From C00003060 sp964502635 (GTDB taxonomy: Bacteria; Desulfobacterota; Desulfobacteria; Desulfobacterales; C00003060), in NCBI GenBank assembly GCA_964502635.1, contig CAZCXI010000045.1, positions 1 through 25,984 of the forward strand: 25,984 nt of DNA, written 5' to 3'. The notes under the pieces are model-generated. The model did not search any database. It was given only the letters and a program-made list of their open reading frames with translations, and was not told the DNA's origin. Shown in pieces: positions 24,049-25,984 of this stretch (position 1 is its first letter; each line of letters begins with the position of its first letter). The translations under genes and the position numbers were made by a program.

Positions 24049-24731
24049 GCCGTTTGGGTGAACCGACCATCTACAAGACAAAGGATCCGGTGGGCCATGG
24101 CGTCCGCATCCGAGCTATGACTGGCCATGATGACGGTCCGTCCAAGGTCTCGGTTCAGGTCCTTGATGAAATTCAGGATACGGTGACCGGTCTTGCTATC
24201 CAGGTTGCCGGTCGGTTCATCGGCAATAACCAACGCCGGGTCGTTGACAAGGGCTCTGGCAATGGCCGTACGTTGCATCTCACCGCCTGAAATCTCCGAG
24301 GGTTTGTGATGGGCCCGTTGTTGCAATTCAGCCAAGCGCAACAGCTCCCAGGCCTTTTCGTATGCATCTTGGGCGTGGATGGGAGTGAGAAGGGCGGGCA
24401 GGGCGACGTTTTCTAAGACGGAAAGGGTCGGCAATAGATTAAAGCCCTGAAAGATGAAGCCAACGTGTTTTCTTCTAAACCGGGCCAACTGCGTGGGGTT
24501 GAGTTCAGACAGATCAACATCGGAAACGCTCAAGGACCCCGAAGTGGGTCGGTCCAGTGCCCCAATGAGAGAAAGGAGCGTACTCTTGCCCGAGCCGCTC
24601 TTGCCTTTCAGCACCAAAAATTCACCCGCCCCGACTTCCAGGGCGATGTTGTCAATCGCTCGAACAGGGAGGCCGCCCAAATAGAAGGTCCGTGATAGAT
24701 CCTTTGCTATGACGATCTTGTCTGTTTTCAA
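24036..24731 (-). CDS. LolD/MacB-type ABC transporter ATP-binding protein
   Basis: The 231-aa ATPase has Walker A GKSGSGKST (43-51), Q-loop Q95, ABC signature SGGEMQ (148-153), Walker B LVIADE (167-172), a D-loop GNLDSK and the H-loop ASHS. The RFRRKHVGFIFQGFNLLPTL stretch is typical of the LolD/MacB subfamily, which drives FtsX-type permeases. It is first gene of the four-gene operon. The start is TTG at 24731 with AGAGG four bases upstream; there is no in-frame ATG near the N-terminus. The product should form a complex with the permease encoded next. Confidence 0.93.
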   Translation of the reverse strand: MKTDKIVIAKDLSRTFYLGGLPVRAIDNIALEVGAGEFLVLKGKSGSGKSTLLSLIGALDRPTSGSLSVSDVDLSELNPTQLARFRRKHVGFIFQGFNLLPTLSVLENVALPALLTPIHAQDAYEKAWELLRLAELQQRAHHKPSEISGGEMQRTAIARALVNDPALVIADEPTGNLDSKTGHRILNFIKDLNRDLGRTVIMASHSSDADAMAHRILCLVDGRFTQTACKE

Positions 24732-24882
24732 TAGGCCTCTTTATGGCGGAACAACGAAGTGCCGGCTGTGAATAACATGAATCCCACCAAAAGAAAACTG
24801 CCCCCTTGCCTATTGAAGAATACGCTTGGCAATGGTAGACATTGCCTTCAAAAAACCGTCGTGTAGGGGGAGGGATGTCTTC

Positions 24883-25323
24883 ATGCGAGCGGTCATTCAA
24901 CGAGTCGCGGCCGCGGATGTCCGGGTCGACCACGAAATAGTGGGCCGGATTGGTCCCGGCCTGCTCGTTTTGCTGGGCATCGCGCGTTCTGACGAGGAAA
25001 AAGACGCGGATTACCTGGCAGACAAGGCGGTGCATCTTCGGATATTTGAAGATGGGGATGGCAAGATGAACCGCTCCCTCCTCGAGACCGGCGGTGAAGC
25101 CCTGGTGGTTTCGCAATTCACCCTGCTGGGCGACTGCCGCAAGGGTCGCCGTCCGTCCTTCGTGGAAGCAGCGCCCCCAGAGAGGGCGGAGCAACTCTAC
25201 GAATATTTTGTGGATCAATTGAAAATGAAAGGGATAACCGTGGCCACGGGTCGGTTTCAGGCAATGATGGCCGTGTCTTTGATCAATGACGGACCGGTCA
25301 CACTGATCCTGGAAACCAAGTAG
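24883..25323 (+). CDS. dtd: D-aminoacyl-tRNA deacylase
   Basis: The enzyme removes D-amino acids wrongly attached to tRNA (D-Tyr-tRNA and others) and also acts on glycyl-tRNA(Ala), protecting translation in the cytoplasm. From the ATG at 24883 it is 146 aa, the family's normal size, starting MRAVIQRVAAADVRVDHEIV. The active-site motif SQFTLLGDCRKGRRPSF and the C-terminal Gly-Pro motif NDGPVTLILETK are both intact. GGAGGG (24869-24874) lies eight nt before this ATG; an upstream extension to 24826 lacks an SD. It is first of a two-gene unit with the DUF1285 gene, divergent from the ABC operon. Confidence 0.96.
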   Translation: MRAVIQRVAAADVRVDHEIVGRIGPGLLVLLGIARSDEEKDADYLADKAVHLRIFEDGDGKMNRSLLETGGEALVVSQFTLLGDCRKGRRPSFVEAAPPERAEQLYEYFVDQLKMKGITVATGRFQAMMAVSLINDGPVTLILETK

Positions 25324-25330
25324 AAAGGCG

Positions 25331-25822
25331 ATGCCGGCAAAAGCAGGAAAAGGTCCGGAAGGCGCAGATATTCCCCCGTGCATGATATATGTGGACAAAG
25401 AAGGCGCCTGGTTCCACAAGGGGGCTCCCATCATTCACCGAGAGCTCCTTGTTCTTTTTTACCAATGCCTCAGCCTGGACGAAGAGGGGCGTTACATCAT
25501 CACACTTAAGGATCAGGTCTGCCGCCTGGATGTGGAAGACACACCCTTTGTCATCCTCCGCGCGGATTTTGTCCCTGCTCGCCGCGATGGACAGACGGAA
25601 CGTTTCGTCCTCCACCTCATAGACCAGACCAAGGAAGAGCTGGTCCCCGAAACCCTCTCGATTGGACCCGGCCATGTCCTGTACTGCAAGGTTAAAGCGG
25701 GAGAATTCGCAGCGCGTTTTTTACGGCCGAGCTACTATCAGATTGCCGACTACATTGAGGAAGAACCTGAAACAGGCCGATACTTTCTTTATCTAAACAG
25801 GAAAAAATATTACCTTAATTGA
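25331..25822 (+). CDS. DUF1285 family protein
   Basis: The 163-aa protein matches the DUF1285 pattern: MIYVDKEGAWFHKGAPIIHRELLVLFYQ (beginning at about residue 18), then EEGRYIITLKDQVCRLDVEDTPFVI, then a beta-rich C-terminal half ending in RYFLYLNRKKYYLN. Its function is unknown. It starts 7 bp after the dtd stop with AAAGG close ahead, so the two genes are co-transcribed. A later start at 25382 is possible but leaves no SD. Confidence 0.85.
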   Translation: MPAKAGKGPEGADIPPCMIYVDKEGAWFHKGAPIIHRELLVLFYQCLSLDEEGRYIITLKDQVCRLDVEDTPFVILRADFVPARRDGQTERFVLHLIDQTKEELVPETLSIGPGHVLYCKVKAGEFAARFLRPSYYQIADYIEEEPETGRYFLYLNRKKYYLN

Positions 25823-25890
25823 TCGTAAACAAAATGAAAAAGAGGAGTAAGATTTTAAAATAATGATCATTCTTGTTATATTTTCCACAA

Positions 25891-25930
25891 TTGAAGATTC
25901 CCTGTAGCAAGAGCTACAGGGAATCTTCAA
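25891..25930. repeat. Perfect 18-bp stem-loop
   Basis: TTGAAGATTCCCTGTAGC (25891-25908) is exactly complementary to 25913-25930, with loop AAGA. It lies 68 bp after the DUF1285 stop. There is no T-run, so it is a poor intrinsic terminator but a strong structural element, probably part of a dispersed or mobile repeat. Confidence 0.8.
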
Positions 25931-25949
25931 CCGTAAGGAACACTGACCG

Positions 25950-25984
25950 GCTTGCTCCCCGCAAGCCCCGTCCTTTAGGACGGG
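25950..25984. repeat. Two adjacent hairpins, possible IS200/IS605-type element end
   Basis: GCTTGC (25950-25955) pairs with GCAAGC (25961-25966), followed directly by CCCGTCC TTTA GGACGGG (25967-25984). A CCCCGTCC...GGACGGGG hairpin is common at the tnpB-side end of IS200/IS605-type elements. The window stops inside this structure, so the element itself, if present, lies to the right. Confidence 0.5.

Noticed and set aside
24652..25434. Minus-strand frame of 260 codons
   Set aside because: It is antisense to dtd and overlaps the start of the ABC ATPase gene. Both real genes have intact motifs.
1..25984. CRISPR array, tRNA or rRNA genes
   Set aside because: No regularly spaced direct repeats and no cloverleaf or rRNA-like segments were noticed on reading; a dedicated scan was not possible.

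Overview
The window is a stretch of bacterial chromosome. Desulfobacterota (former Deltaproteobacteria) or a related Gram-negative lineage is the best guess. This rests on the mix of families (RAYT transposase with dispersed palindromes, YhaO/YhaN, an AttH-type lipocalin with an ABC/FtsX exporter, DUF1285) and on repeats of a kind common in such genomes. It is an inference from general knowledge, not from a search.

Left part (1-15.66 kb): accessory DNA, with nearly every gene on the minus strand. It opens with a complete RAYT-type transposase gene framed by a perfect 26-bp inverted repeat (11-1067). A secreted beta-helix protein follows (1157-2389). Next come an internally deleted copy of the same mobile element (2887-3082) and a second short dispersed repeat (3099-3134) that recurs at 14.2 kb. 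The yhaO-yhaN nuclease/ATPase pair (3333-8107) follows. Then there is a small KTSC-like gene (8315-8542), a REP-like palindrome (8683-8817), and a three-gene cassette transcribed sir2 -> herA -> KTSC-domain gene (12235 down to 9092). SIR2 plus HerA is a known anti-phage pair. The small third gene has an excellent Shine-Dalgarno site inside the end of herA and is the most interesting point here. Two toxin-antitoxin modules follow: HigB/HigA with the antitoxin fused to an ImmA/IrrE metalloprotease, and HicB/HicA plus a lone second HicB. Between them lie repeats, a possible insertion-sequence end and the 3' stump of a GNAT gene.

Right part (15.7-25.8 kb): housekeeping-like DNA. pgi (glucose-6-phosphate isomerase, plus strand) converges on a four-gene minus-strand operon: LolD-like ATPase -> large FtsX-type permease -> lipocalin/AttH secreted protein -> Ski2-like helicase. 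Each junction overlaps by 4 to 13 bp. Divergent from it, dtd (D-aminoacyl-tRNA deacylase) and a DUF1285 gene form a plus-strand pair. The window ends in three consecutive hairpins (25891-25984) that look like the end of a mobile element whose body lies outside.

Functionally, the left part reads as a small defence and stability island: abortive-infection-type SIR2-HerA, two toxin-antitoxin loci, DNA-end-processing YhaON, and transposition scars. The right part covers glycolysis, envelope export and RNA/translation quality control. No tRNA, rRNA or CRISPR array was seen.
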